Below, in pieces: positions 56,308-64,000 of a stretch of 64,000 nt of DNA. Origin of the DNA: Acidobacteriota bacterium. GTDB taxonomy: Bacteria; Acidobacteriota; Blastocatellia; UBA7656. The notes beneath the pieces are model-generated. The model did no database searches. It was not told the origin of the DNA and saw only the letters and a program-made list of their open reading frames with translations. Both the position numbers and the translations under genes were made by a program. Where the stretch lies: the NCBI GenBank assembly GCA_040754075.1, contig JBFMDH010000010.1:97830-161829 (forward strand). The letters are read 5' to 3'. The stretch's first letter is position 1, and the number at the start of each line of letters is the position of its first letter.

Positions 56308-56632
56308 GCACTAAATGCATGAAGGATAGTTCTTCGTAAAATATCCAATGAATACAGCTAAACCAGAATGCAGAAGCTTGATAGGCTCTACATTGTGATG
56401 AAGCCTTGTTTATGGGGTATAAGTATTCTCGCCTTATCGAGAGTGCCGATGTCTCGATTTCTGGGTTAGAATATCGATTGTCTCATTCGTTCAAGTTGGT
56501 ATGTCTTATTCAATAACAACCCTATAAGTCAAAACCAAGGTTACAGAATTTACTTTTCTAACTCGCCAACAAGAGTGGTATTGATTAAGATTGGCAAGGA
56601 AGATGTAAAGAAGTGTAAAGGAGTTTGTCTTT
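56308..56632. other. AT-rich intergenic region between the BlaI operon and the HNH cassette
   Basis: Divergent promoters must lie here. A weak plus-strand pair TTGATT-17-TGTAAA (56581-56609) precedes the first cassette gene but leaves a very short leader. No repeats, integrase or attachment-like duplication were recognised; the base composition is lower in G+C than in the flanks. Confidence 0.35.
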
Positions 56633-57241
56633 ATGCCAACAAATAACATTGAAACCGACCAGCTACTAGTTGCGGCATCACAAATGTCATCAACAGAATT
56701 GGAACAATTTGTGAACAAACTTTTTGCTATTAAAGTCAAAAAAGGTGCGCCATCTCTACCTGCGAAAGAGCTAGAGCTTCTACAGAAAATCAATCAAGGG
56801 TTTCCTCCTGCAACCTTTACTCGAATGCAAAACTTGATTGCCAAACGGCAATCTCGCACTATCAGTGATAAGGAACTACAAGAGCTAATTGGTATCACCG
56901 ATGAAGTCGAACGGGTGAACGTAGAAAGAATAAAGTATCTAATCGAACTTGCGGCTTTACGTAACCTCACTCTTGATAAATTAATGGATCAACTAGGTAT
57001 CAAACCCTCACCTAACCTTTTAAATGAAGAGCAAGAAGTTAATGAAACCACTAGCGAGTTACAAATCTCTGAAGGTTTAATAAAGGAATACGCCGGTAAA
57101 AATAGTAGTCAAAAAGGGCTTGAACCTGAAAAATCACTTACACCAAGAGTTCGCTATATAAATGACTATAAAAGACCTCAAAAATCTTTAATTAAAGGGA
57201 ATAGAAATCAAAATGCGGCAGATTCTTTAACAGGAACGTAA
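56633..57241 (+). CDS. Conserved protein of the HNH-endonuclease gene pair, function unknown
   Basis: This is a 202-residue soluble protein. Residues about 15-125 resemble the small helical proteins often encoded just before an HNH endonuclease in cyanobacteria and other phyla (key phrases: KGAPSLPAKELELLQKINQG, LIAKRQSRTISDKELQELI, EVERVNVERIKYLIELAALR, each within the conserved core). The C-terminal 75 residues are polar, basic and probably disordered. AAGGAG lies 9 bases before the ATG. Family resemblance is from memory and the function is unknown; an accessory or antidote role to the HNH enzyme is speculative. It starts a plus-strand trio inside a minus-strand region. Confidence 0.75.
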   Translation: MPTNNIETDQLLVAASQMSSTELEQFVNKLFAIKVKKGAPSLPAKELELLQKINQGFPPATFTRMQNLIAKRQSRTISDKELQELIGITDEVERVNVERIKYLIELAALRNLTLDKLMDQLGIKPSPNLLNEEQEVNETTSELQISEGLIKEYAGKNSSQKGLEPEKSLTPRVRYINDYKRPQKSLIKGNRNQNAADSLTGT

Positions 57242-57266
57242 ATACCGTTAGAAGAAAGGATACTTC

Positions 57267-57947
57267 ATGGAACTCGTATCAGTTGTCATTGCCAGAGCCG
57301 TTTGGTTCGTCAACGCTCGCGATATAAACCCTCGCGGATTAAATCTATGGCATACGTTTTTACCTACTCTTACAGAAAAATATAAATTCATTCAATATCC
57401 TAAGGAAATGAGCCTTGACCTACAAAGAGAGGCAGGTGACAGGTTTGTAGGCGGTACTTATAAAAATACACAGGGAGCAAATATATTAATTAATTTCACA
57501 AGTTTTGACGACGGAATGGTAGCAGAGACACGTTCTTCTACACAGGATAGTGAGGCTTTTCTCGAAGAAATTTCTCAGTGGATAGGAGAATTTGGCCTTG
57601 TATTTCGTCCAGAAATGGTGAGGAGGAAGGGGTATGTTAGCGAGCTAATCGTTAAATCGGAGTATAGGCTCAATGCGCTAAATCCTAAGCTGGAAAAATT
57701 TGCTGCCCGATTATCTAAACTCACATCTGGTGAGCGGTTATCATCTTTGCCAAGTGAGTCCTTTACCTTTGAGACTTCCGGGTTAGTATTTACAGCAGAT
57801 GGATTAGGACTGAAGCCTTCACCGTTTCGGTTTGAAAGAGAAAATGATACTCTCTTCTCAGAAAATAAATACTACTCCCAAGCACCTTTGCAAACAGATA
57901 CCCACTTGGAGTTGTTGAACGAATTGGAACAAATACTGTCTTCTTAA
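57267..57947 (+). CDS. Hypothetical cytoplasmic protein in the HNH cassette
   Basis: This 226-residue protein has no signal peptide or membrane segment. It reads as an alpha/beta protein, with conserved-looking blocks MVAETRSSTQDSEAFLEE and PEMVRRKGYVSELIVKSEY and a C-terminal FSENKYYSQAPLQTDTHLE. I do not recognise a named family. AAAGGA is 6 bases before the ATG, 26 bases after the previous gene and 49 bases before the HNH gene, so it is an insertion between two genes that are normally adjacent. Confidence 0.75.
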   Translation: MELVSVVIARAVWFVNARDINPRGLNLWHTFLPTLTEKYKFIQYPKEMSLDLQREAGDRFVGGTYKNTQGANILINFTSFDDGMVAETRSSTQDSEAFLEEISQWIGEFGLVFRPEMVRRKGYVSELIVKSEYRLNALNPKLEKFAARLSKLTSGERLSSLPSESFTFETSGLVFTADGLGLKPSPFRFERENDTLFSENKYYSQAPLQTDTHLELLNELEQILSS

Positions 57948-57995
57948 AAAGAGTCTTAATATCCATGTGTTTTTTGTCCAACAATCTCGCATCTC

Positions 57996-58439
57996 ATGAA
58001 TAAGCGCAAGATTTCTCCGCAATTGAGACAGTTGGTGAAAGAACGTGCTCATTTCTGCTGCGAATACTGTTTGAGTAACGAAGATTTTTCTCCAACGACA
58101 TTCTCAATTGAACATATCGTGCCAATAGATAGTGGCGGACTAAGCATACAAGACAACCTCGCACTTGCTTGTCAAAGTTGTAACAATTTTAAATATAATA
58201 AAATTTCTACTATCGACCCAATAACACAGGAGGTTGTGCCTTTCTTTAATCCGAGAACCGACCTCTGGCATGAGCACTTCACCTGGAATCAGGATTTTAC
58301 CGAACTACTTGGGCTTACCCCTATTGGGCGCGCTACTATTGAAGGGTTAAAATTGAATCGGGTTAACGTGGTTAATTTACGGCGTGTTCTAATAATTGCA
58401 GGAAAACACCCCCCTTTACATCATCCCAATTACAAATAA
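57996..58439 (+). CDS. HNH endonuclease
   Basis: The 147-residue protein has a compact HNH fold. Zinc-binding Cys pairs are CCEYC near residue 25 and CQSC near 63; the catalytic HNH core is EHIVPIDSGG followed by NLALACQSCN. The C-terminal part (VPFFNPRTDLWHEHF, LTPIGRATIEGLKLNR) is typical of the stand-alone HNH group common in cyanobacteria and Acidobacteriota. Such enzymes nick or cut DNA, but the target is unknown. No good ribosome binding site is visible. Its stop codon ends one base before the stop of a truncated ADOP gene on the other strand. Confidence 0.85.
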   Translation: MNKRKISPQLRQLVKERAHFCCEYCLSNEDFSPTTFSIEHIVPIDSGGLSIQDNLALACQSCNNFKYNKISTIDPITQEVVPFFNPRTDLWHEHFTWNQDFTELLGLTPIGRATIEGLKLNRVNVVNLRRVLIIAGKHPPLHHPNYK

Positions 58440-58625
58440 TCATTCGCAACGAAGCGCCACCATCGGGTCGGTCTTGGCGGTGCGGCGCGCCGGCACCAAA
58501 CCGGCTACCAGAGCCACTCCTGTTAAAATTACCGGTACGAAAGCAAATGCCAAAGCATGGGTTACGCCCCTGCCAAAGAACTGGGGCAATCCGAAACTTT
58601 CATCAGGGTAAAGGCAATACCTTTA
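58440..58625 (-). pseudogene. 3' relic of an ADOP permease gene
   Basis: The minus strand encodes the last ADOP helix and tail: [18 protein letters not shown] and [12 protein letters not shown] followed by TGA. Going upstream the frame continues through [12 protein letters not shown] and then breaks (a frame shift relative to the LTRLMK-like segment), after which homology fades near 58.6 kb. At least 97 percent of the gene is missing. The relic sits directly between the HNH gene and the second DUF4097 gene, showing that an ADOP copy was lost here. Confidence 0.85.
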
Positions 58626-58657
58626 AAGAGGTTTTGCCTGGTTTTCCCCTTCCCGAA

Positions 58658-59530
58658 TTATTGACGTTTCAGTTTGATGGTGCCGCGGTCAGAGCGTATG
58701 AGCAGACGCGGACCGCCGCCATTGATCGTGCCTTCAAAGCTGGCGCGGTCAAGCGTCGTGGTCGCAATCGGGAAGTCACTATTGAAGCGCGTGCGTTTAC
58801 TGAATTCGGTTTTAACGCTCAACCCCTGCGATTCGGAAAGTCGCAAGTCGATTTCCCCGCGATCAATATCAATGGTTGAATCGCCGTTGATTTGCGCGGC
58901 AAGAATTTCACCGTCGGTTCTATCGGCATCGAGTTTGATACTGCCTTTGAGATTGGCTAAGTTTGCCGTTCCTCTATCGACATTCAAACGAAAATCGCCT
59001 TCAATGTCGCGCGCGGTTACCGGTGTTCTATCGGCTTCGAGGTTCACACGCCCTTTGAATCCTTCGATGGAAAGGTTTGACCTGTCGAGTTCGATATGGA
59101 TATTCAAATTTCGCGGGGCGCGAATTTCGTAATGAACGTCGGGCAGATTTCTTGAGCGTGAAAGTCTCCCTAACGCCTGGTTTTTGTAAGGAACGTCCTC
59201 GAAATTCGAGCGCACGGTGAGCGACCCGCCGCCGCCCAATACTTCAATGCGAACCGCTTCAACGGCGCGTGTCTGGTAATCTGTGGATTCATTTTCAGGC
59301 GGATCGATGCGCGCTGAAATTTCTACCTGATTGCTATCCCAGGCGGTCAACCGGACGCTGCCCTTGTCTGTCTCCAAGCGAAAATCCGCGCCGTTATCAA
59401 CCGCCACTGTCTTCTTAAAATCTTTGCTCTGCGTAGCAGATACCGTTTCCATACGCGCGACTGTTGGTTGTGACAGTTGCGCGATGGCAACCAGAAAAAG
59501 AAGCAAAAATAATCCGAAAACCCTTTTCAT
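58658..59530 (-). CDS. Exported DUF4097-like beta-solenoid protein
   Basis: From the ATG at 59530 (GGAGG 7 bases upstream) the product has 290 residues with a signal peptide (about 4-25). A beta-solenoid follows, with rungs recurring as D-R-[SGT] turns (ELDRSNLSIEG, NVDRGTANLAN, DADRTDGEIL, DIDRGEIDL). It is the same protein type as the TGDG-ladder protein at 25.3 kb but uses a different turn motif. The frame is open 23 codons further upstream without a ribosome binding site. It lies 187 bases after an ADOP gene on the same strand. Confidence 0.83.
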   Translation of the reverse strand: MKRVFGLFLLLFLVAIAQLSQPTVARMETVSATQSKDFKKTVAVDNGADFRLETDKGSVRLTAWDSNQVEISARIDPPENESTDYQTRAVEAVRIEVLGGGGSLTVRSNFEDVPYKNQALGRLSRSRNLPDVHYEIRAPRNLNIHIELDRSNLSIEGFKGRVNLEADRTPVTARDIEGDFRLNVDRGTANLANLKGSIKLDADRTDGEILAAQINGDSTIDIDRGEIDLRLSESQGLSVKTEFSKRTRFNSDFPIATTTLDRASFEGTINGGGPRLLIRSDRGTIKLKRQ

Positions 59531-59717
59531 TGAAAACCTCCGAAATTGATTTGAAATAAGACTGGTGTGTAAGTGGTGGTTGACCACAATTCGTTTCAAT
59601 AAATTTTGGACTAATTTAAATGCGAGGATGGTCTGCTTTCACGCGCATCACTGATAACCTTCTACAGTGATAGCTTCCTCCAATCGCTATAGTGCAACAG
59701 CCATCCGAAATCCCCAA

Positions 59718-62156
59718 TCATTCATACCTGAGCGCCACCATCGGGTCGGTCTTGGCGGCGCGACGCGCCGGCACCAAACCGGCTACCAGAGCCACTCCTG
59801 TCAAAATTACCGATACCGCAGCGAAGGTTAAAATATCGGTCGCGCTCACGCCGAACAACAAATCTTTCATCAACCGCGTCAGAAAAAACGAACCAGCCAG
59901 ACCGATGCTGACGCCGATAACCGCAAGCCTCAGCCCCTGGTTGATAATCATTTGCAGGATATCTTTTTTCTGTGCGCCGAGCGCCAACCGTATGCCGATT
60001 TCGCGCGTTCTCTGACTGACGGAGTAAGCCATCACGCCGTAAATTCCGATGCTTGCGAGAATCAACGCCAGCAGTCCGAACATGGCAAAAAGCGTGGTTA
60101 AAGCTCTCGGCTCCGTTACCGATTCGGACATCAATTGCTCCATAGTTTTGACATTCGATACCGGCAAATCTTTATCGACAACCCAGACTTCATTGCGAAT
60201 TGCGGCAACCGAACCGAGCGGGTCGCCTTGTGTACGCACCGCTACATACATCGAGCGCCACCACAGATTCTGCAAAAAGGGCGTATACAGGGTCGGCTTC
60301 GGTTTTTCATTCAACCCGGCGTATTTCACATCATCAACCACGCCGACTATCAAATCATACGGAAATTGCGGGCTGTAATCGCCGGTTTGCAGTCGTTTGC
60401 CAACCGGGTCTTGACCGGCAAAATAGAGTTCAGCCATTGTCTTGTTGATGATGATAGCCGCCGGCGCATCCTGATTATCCGCATCGGTAAACACCCGTCC
60501 GTTAATTAATCGGATGCCGAGCGTTTTGAAATAATCGGGACTGACCAACAGATGTTCGGCAAGCGGTTGCGCTTCACCGGTGGCAGGCGGATTTCCCTCT
60601 ACCGTAAAAGGGTTGGTCATAATTAACAGATTCGGCGGCAATGCCATCGAAAGGCTTGCCGATTCCACACCGGGCAAGGATTCAACACCCTGTAAAAACC
60701 GTTGTTGAAATGTGGCAACCTGAGCAGCATCCGGGTATTTATTGCGCGGCAAATTGATTTGCAGGCTGACCACATTGTGGGGATTGAAACCGGGATTGAC
60801 CTGTTGCAGAGTTTGAAAACTGCGAATCATCAAACCCGCGCCAACCAATAAAATCAAGGCGAGTGCGAGTTCAGAGACTACCAATAAATTTTTGAGTCGG
60901 CGTTTGGCAAAACCTTCCGTATCACTGCGCCCGCCTTCTTTGAGTGCTGTCTGCAAACGAACCTGGCCGCTTTGAATTGCCGGCGCGAGTCCGAAAATCA
61001 ATCCGCTCACCATTGAAATCAAACCGGTAAATAAAAGCACTCGACCATCAAGTTGCATTTCGTCCAGGCGCGGCAGATTTTCCGGTTTGAAGGCGACAAT
61101 CAAATCCATTCCCCAGGACGCAAGAAATAATCCAAGCGTTCCGCCGATGAGCGCCAATAATAAACTTTCAGTTATCGATTGGCGAATCAACCGCCAACGA
61201 CTCGCGCCCAGCGCCGCGCGAATCGCCATCTCTTTTTCACGACCGGTTGCGCGTACCAGTAATAGATTGGCGACATTGACCGAAGCGATAAGCAACACAA
61301 AAACCACTGCGCCAAGCAGCACAATGAGTGGCAATTCGGAATTGCCAACAATTATGGTCTTGAGCGGTCGCAAGACGGTTTTGCTTTTGCTTTCATCATT
61401 ACTGCCAGGCGTAGCAAAGCGTTTGCCGATTTCGTTGACGATGGCGCTAGTGTCGGCTTGCGCCTGTAGTTGTGTGACTCCATCCTGTAACCGACCGATG
61501 ACCCCCAGATAATAAGGCGGGCGATTTTGCGGCGGCGCAATTTGAATCGTCGCCCAAAATTCTGAAGTTCCGGTTCTGGCAAAGCGAAATTCTTTGGGCA
61601 TCACGCCAATCACTGCATAGCTTTGGTTATTGAGGGAAATCGATTGCTCGCTGGCGCGAGGGTCACCATTCAGATGTTTTTGCCAGAAAGCGTAACTGAC
61701 AACCACCACACGCTCTTTGCCGGGTTGGTCTTCATCCGGTAAAAAGGTTCGACCTAACATCGGCTTCATTTGCAAAACTTCAAAAAAGTCTGCGGTCACA
61801 AGTGAACCGATGACCTGTTCGGGAACCTCTTTGCCAGTGAGGTTGAACCCGTTACGCGGCGTTGAAAAACCAGCAACGTGAGAAAAGCTTTGATTGTATT
61901 CTTTAATGGCGAGAAAATCAGCATCGCCAAGGCTGCCTCGACCGCCTTCCAATTGCGAATTGAACAAGCCGATGTCCATCACGCTTTCGGAATTCGGATA
62001 AGGCAAGGCTTTGAGCAGCACAGCGTTGACGACCGAAAAAATTGCCGTATTCGCGCCGATGCCAAGCGCGATGACAATTACCGCAATGAAGGTAAAGGTC
62101 GGGGTTTTCAAAAGCATCCGCGCACCATAACGAATATCTTGCAAAAGCGTATCCAT
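59718..62156 (-). CDS. ADOP-type duplicated ABC permease (copy k)
   Basis: This 812-residue copy lies outside the main array. The ATG at 62156 has AAGGAG 5 bases upstream; a GTG two codons earlier is closer than optimal. Helix 1 reads [19 protein letters not shown], the first FtsX unit (about 275-400) has [20 protein letters not shown] instead of the common [11 protein letters not shown], and the second ends [16 protein letters not shown]. The final VAGLVPARR matches the relic at 58.44 kb, so the relic is probably its closest relative here. The gap to the agmatinase gene upstream is 28 bases, with a DUF4097 gene downstream. Confidence 0.93.
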   Translation of the reverse strand: MDTLLQDIRYGARMLLKTPTFTFIAVIVIALGIGANTAIFSVVNAVLLKALPYPNSESVMDIGLFNSQLEGGRGSLGDADFLAIKEYNQSFSHVAGFSTPRNGFNLTGKEVPEQVIGSLVTADFFEVLQMKPMLGRTFLPDEDQPGKERVVVVSYAFWQKHLNGDPRASEQSISLNNQSYAVIGVMPKEFRFARTGTSEFWATIQIAPPQNRPPYYLGVIGRLQDGVTQLQAQADTSAIVNEIGKRFATPGSNDESKSKTVLRPLKTIIVGNSELPLIVLLGAVVFVLLIASVNVANLLLVRATGREKEMAIRAALGASRWRLIRQSITESLLLALIGGTLGLFLASWGMDLIVAFKPENLPRLDEMQLDGRVLLFTGLISMVSGLIFGLAPAIQSGQVRLQTALKEGGRSDTEGFAKRRLKNLLVVSELALALILLVGAGLMIRSFQTLQQVNPGFNPHNVVSLQINLPRNKYPDAAQVATFQQRFLQGVESLPGVESASLSMALPPNLLIMTNPFTVEGNPPATGEAQPLAEHLLVSPDYFKTLGIRLINGRVFTDADNQDAPAAIIINKTMAELYFAGQDPVGKRLQTGDYSPQFPYDLIVGVVDDVKYAGLNEKPKPTLYTPFLQNLWWRSMYVAVRTQGDPLGSVAAIRNEVWVVDKDLPVSNVKTMEQLMSESVTEPRALTTLFAMFGLLALILASIGIYGVMAYSVSQRTREIGIRLALGAQKKDILQMIINQGLRLAVIGVSIGLAGSFFLTRLMKDLLFGVSATDILTFAAVSVILTGVALVAGLVPARRAAKTDPMVALRYE

Positions 62157-62184
62157 AATCACTCCTTAAAGCCTTTGTCGATTA

Positions 62185-63066
62185 TCACGTTTCCGCCAAT
62201 TCATCGGTGAAATGCGGCGGTGATGTGGTATTGGCATTCCGCAAAATTTGCCCGGCTACTTCTTTTAATAACTTGGCTGCGGTCATCGCCGTCATGTCCA
62301 TCACATCTCTTACCGGGTTGAATTCGACAATATCCGCGCCGACAATCGGCGCTTGAATTGCGTGAATTTGTTGAATCACTTCCCGCGTCGAAAGTCCGCC
62401 GGGTTCGTGATGCGAAACGCCCGGCGCAAATGCCGGGTCGAGGCAGTCCATATCAATCGAGAGATAAACCGGCGTCGCAAATTGCAAATCCATCGCGCCG
62501 CGCCAATCTTTCATCTCGTGGATTTCGACGCCGAATCGGTCAGCCTGTTCACGTTGATGACAGGTCAATGCGCGAATGCCGATTTGCACCAGACGGTCAG
62601 CAAGTCCCGCTTCACAAATTCGCGCAAACGGTGAAGCGTGTGAAAAACGATTACCGCCGAGTTCATCGTAAAGGTCAGGGTGGGCGTCGAAATGCAGGAT
62701 GCTCAGCCGTGAATATTTTTTTCGGAAAGCTTTAATAATCGGATAGGTGATGGAATGGTCTCCGCCTAGCGAAACAACCGGCAGGCTCGATTCGAGCAAG
62801 GATTCGATAGTCTGTTCGATTTCAGCGAAGACGTTTGCAGTTGGCGTGAATTTTAAATCGCCCGCATCGTAAATTACATCCTCGGTTCCGAGATTAAAAC
62901 CAAGCTCTGTCCAGTCGTTGCTGGAATCCGAATGAAAGGCTTTTCTAATCAACGGTGGCGCTTGAGCCGCGCCTTTTAAAAACGAGGAATGGTCATCAAG
63001 TGGAATGCCAATCAAGGCGATTCGGCTGGATAGTGTCATTCGATTTGATGGTTGACCGTTTGCCAT
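62185..63066 (-). CDS. Agmatinase-type ureohydrolase
   Basis: The 293-residue enzyme carries all ureohydrolase manganese motifs: GGDHSITYP, HFDAHPDLYD, and SIDMDCLDPAFAPG followed by the substrate-binding SHHEPGGLS. Enzymes of this family hydrolyse agmatine to putrescine and urea, or related guanidino compounds; the G-x-SHHEPGG loop favours agmatinase over arginase, but substrate specificity is not settled by sequence. I start it at the ATG at 63066; a TTG three codons upstream and ATG at 63039 are alternatives, none with a clear ribosome binding site. It is cytoplasmic and follows the M28 peptidase gene by 86 bases on the same strand. Confidence 0.88.
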   Translation of the reverse strand: MANGQPSNRMTLSSRIALIGIPLDDHSSFLKGAAQAPPLIRKAFHSDSSNDWTELGFNLGTEDVIYDAGDLKFTPTANVFAEIEQTIESLLESSLPVVSLGGDHSITYPIIKAFRKKYSRLSILHFDAHPDLYDELGGNRFSHASPFARICEAGLADRLVQIGIRALTCHQREQADRFGVEIHEMKDWRGAMDLQFATPVYLSIDMDCLDPAFAPGVSHHEPGGLSTREVIQQIHAIQAPIVGADIVEFNPVRDVMDMTAMTAAKLLKEVAGQILRNANTTSPPHFTDELAET

Positions 63067-63151
63067 GAACTTCAAAGCGCTTCAACTTGGACAAATATCG
63101 GGCAAGGACGCGCCTTGCCCTTATAAAGAGTTGCGGGTCTTAGACGGCGCG

Positions 63152-64000
63152 CTAATTCCCGGCTTCAAGCGAAGGAATTTTATCGACCTTGGGACGATTG
63201 GCGCGATTTGCCAACTCCCACGCGGTTGCGAAAATGGTTCGCGCAATTTTTTCCATATTTTGAAAATCGATTTTGTCTACATGGTCAGATGGTCGGTGAT
63301 AATCTGCGTGCTCGCCATCCATGTAAAAGATGATGGGTATTCCTTTTCTTGCATAGTTGTAATGGTCGCTGCGGAAAAAGAAATTGTCGGGATGTTTGAT
63401 GTCATCATAGCGATAATCGAAATTCAATTTGAGATAGGATTGGTTGATGGCTTCGCTGATGCCCTTCAACTCTGTGCTCATCATGTTGGGACCGATGAGA
63501 AAAACTTCACCGGGTTTTGGCAAGGGTTGATTTGCCGGTACATCATTCTCTTTTTTGGTTCGCCCAATCATATCAATGTTGAGACAGGCAACGATTTGAT
63601 TGAGCGGAATCGTCGGATAGTCCGTGAAATAGCGCGACCCCCACAAACCCTTCTCTTCGCCCGCGTGCCAGATAAACAGTATCGAACGTTTCGGGCGGGT
63701 GCCTCTGGCAAAGGCTTCTGCCATCGCCAGCACCGCTACGGTTCCCGAACCATCATCATCCGCGCCGTTATAAATCGCATCACCGTTGACGGGAAGCCCG
63801 ATGCCAACGTGGTCATAATGCGCGCCGATGGCGACATATTCATTTTTCAATACCGGGTCGCTGCCTTCTAAAACGCCGATGACATTTTGGGTTCCCGTGG
63901 GTTCCGATCTGGTTGCGATTTGCATGCTGACTTTTTTCTCTGCCTTGAATTCAAAAGCTTCAATCGAATCGCTCGCGGCAGCGCGATTGAAAATCATCGT
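63152..64000 (-). CDS. M28 family zinc metallopeptidase, 5' end cut by window edge
   Basis: The frame is open to the window end, so the N-terminus, including any signal peptide, is missing. The visible 283 residues hold the M28 di-zinc core: GAHYDHVG, NGADDDGSG, HAGEEKGLWGS with the catalytic Glu pair, NIDMIGR, and a late His in FFRSDHYNYARKGIP. These peptidases remove N-terminal residues from peptides in the periplasm or outside the cell. A dimerisation-like insert lies between about 155 and 200. The order M28 peptidase, agmatinase, ADOP, DUF4097 on one strand with short gaps suggests a single transcription unit, but the products have no evident common pathway. Confidence 0.88.
   Translation of the reverse strand, partial: TMIFNRAAASDSIEAFEFKAEKKVSMQIATRSEPTGTQNVIGVLEGSDPVLKNEYVAIGAHYDHVGIGLPVNGDAIYNGADDDGSGTVAVLAMAEAFARGTRPKRSILFIWHAGEEKGLWGSRYFTDYPTIPLNQIVACLNIDMIGRTKKENDVPANQPLPKPGEVFLIGPNMMSTELKGISEAINQSYLKLNFDYRYDDIKHPDNFFFRSDHYNYARKGIPIIFYMDGEHADYHRPSDHVDKIDFQNMEKIARTIFATAWELANRANRPKVDKIPSLEAGN

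Overview
The window reads as a chromosomal segment of an Acidobacteriota bacterium, most likely class Blastocatellia (inference). The evidence is eleven full-length ADOP-type duplicated permeases (a family named for its expansion in Acidobacteria), a VWFA-related acidobacterial exported protein, moderate base composition, and dense short-gap gene runs. No rRNA, tRNA, CRISPR array, transposase or phage gene was seen. Both window edges cut genes: a hybrid histidine kinase on the left and an M28 peptidase on the right.

Layout. 1-5.3 kb: two hybrid histidine kinases on the plus strand. 5.4-6.9 kb: a small EF-hand protein and a subfamily-I haloalkane dehalogenase, also plus. Almost everything from 7.0 to 56.2 kb is on the minus strand. 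7.0-12.4 kb holds a VWFA protein, a GNAT acetyltransferase, an AlkD-like glycosylase, a TPR/double aspartic protease and a TPR protein. 12.6-19.5 kb is visibly more AT-rich and holds a second aspartic protease, an exported VOC protein, a Tat-type subfamily-II haloalkane dehalogenase, DUF2911, YceI and TlpA-like proteins. 20.1-25.0 kb carries an NtrY-like kinase, an NtrC-like sigma-54 activator, a MacB/LolD-type ATPase and an MBL hydrolase. 25.3-52.0 kb is a DUF4097 protein followed by ten tandem ADOP permeases. 52.2-56.2 kb is a BlaI / M56 peptidase / repeat-protein operon. 56.6-58.4 kb is a three-gene plus-strand HNH cassette that abuts a truncated ADOP relic. 58.7-64 kb (minus) holds a second DUF4097 protein, an eleventh ADOP, an agmatinase and the M28 peptidase.

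How it may work together (main discovery). Three intergenic regions carry the same composite element: a sigma-54-like -24/-12 promoter with an inverted repeat TGGGA-N8-TCCCA located 81-85 bp upstream of it. They lie (i) before the MBL / ATPase / NtrC / NtrY gene run, (ii) before the run of ADOPs at 36.5-29.1 kb, and (iii) before the six-ADOP run at 51.9-37.1 kb. The spacing is conserved but the DNA between the parts is not. I infer that the NtrC/NtrY pair drives its own operon and nine ADOP permeases as one regulon, with the single local ATPase as a candidate shared energiser for permeases that have no ATPase of their own. This is inference from sequence and needs experimental proof.

A second regulatory circuit is visible at the BlaI operon. 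Two tandem dyads with identical geometry overlap a sigma-70-type promoter, and the operon encodes a BlaR1-like M56 peptidase that shares a 29-residue repeat with the small exported protein encoded at the operon's end.
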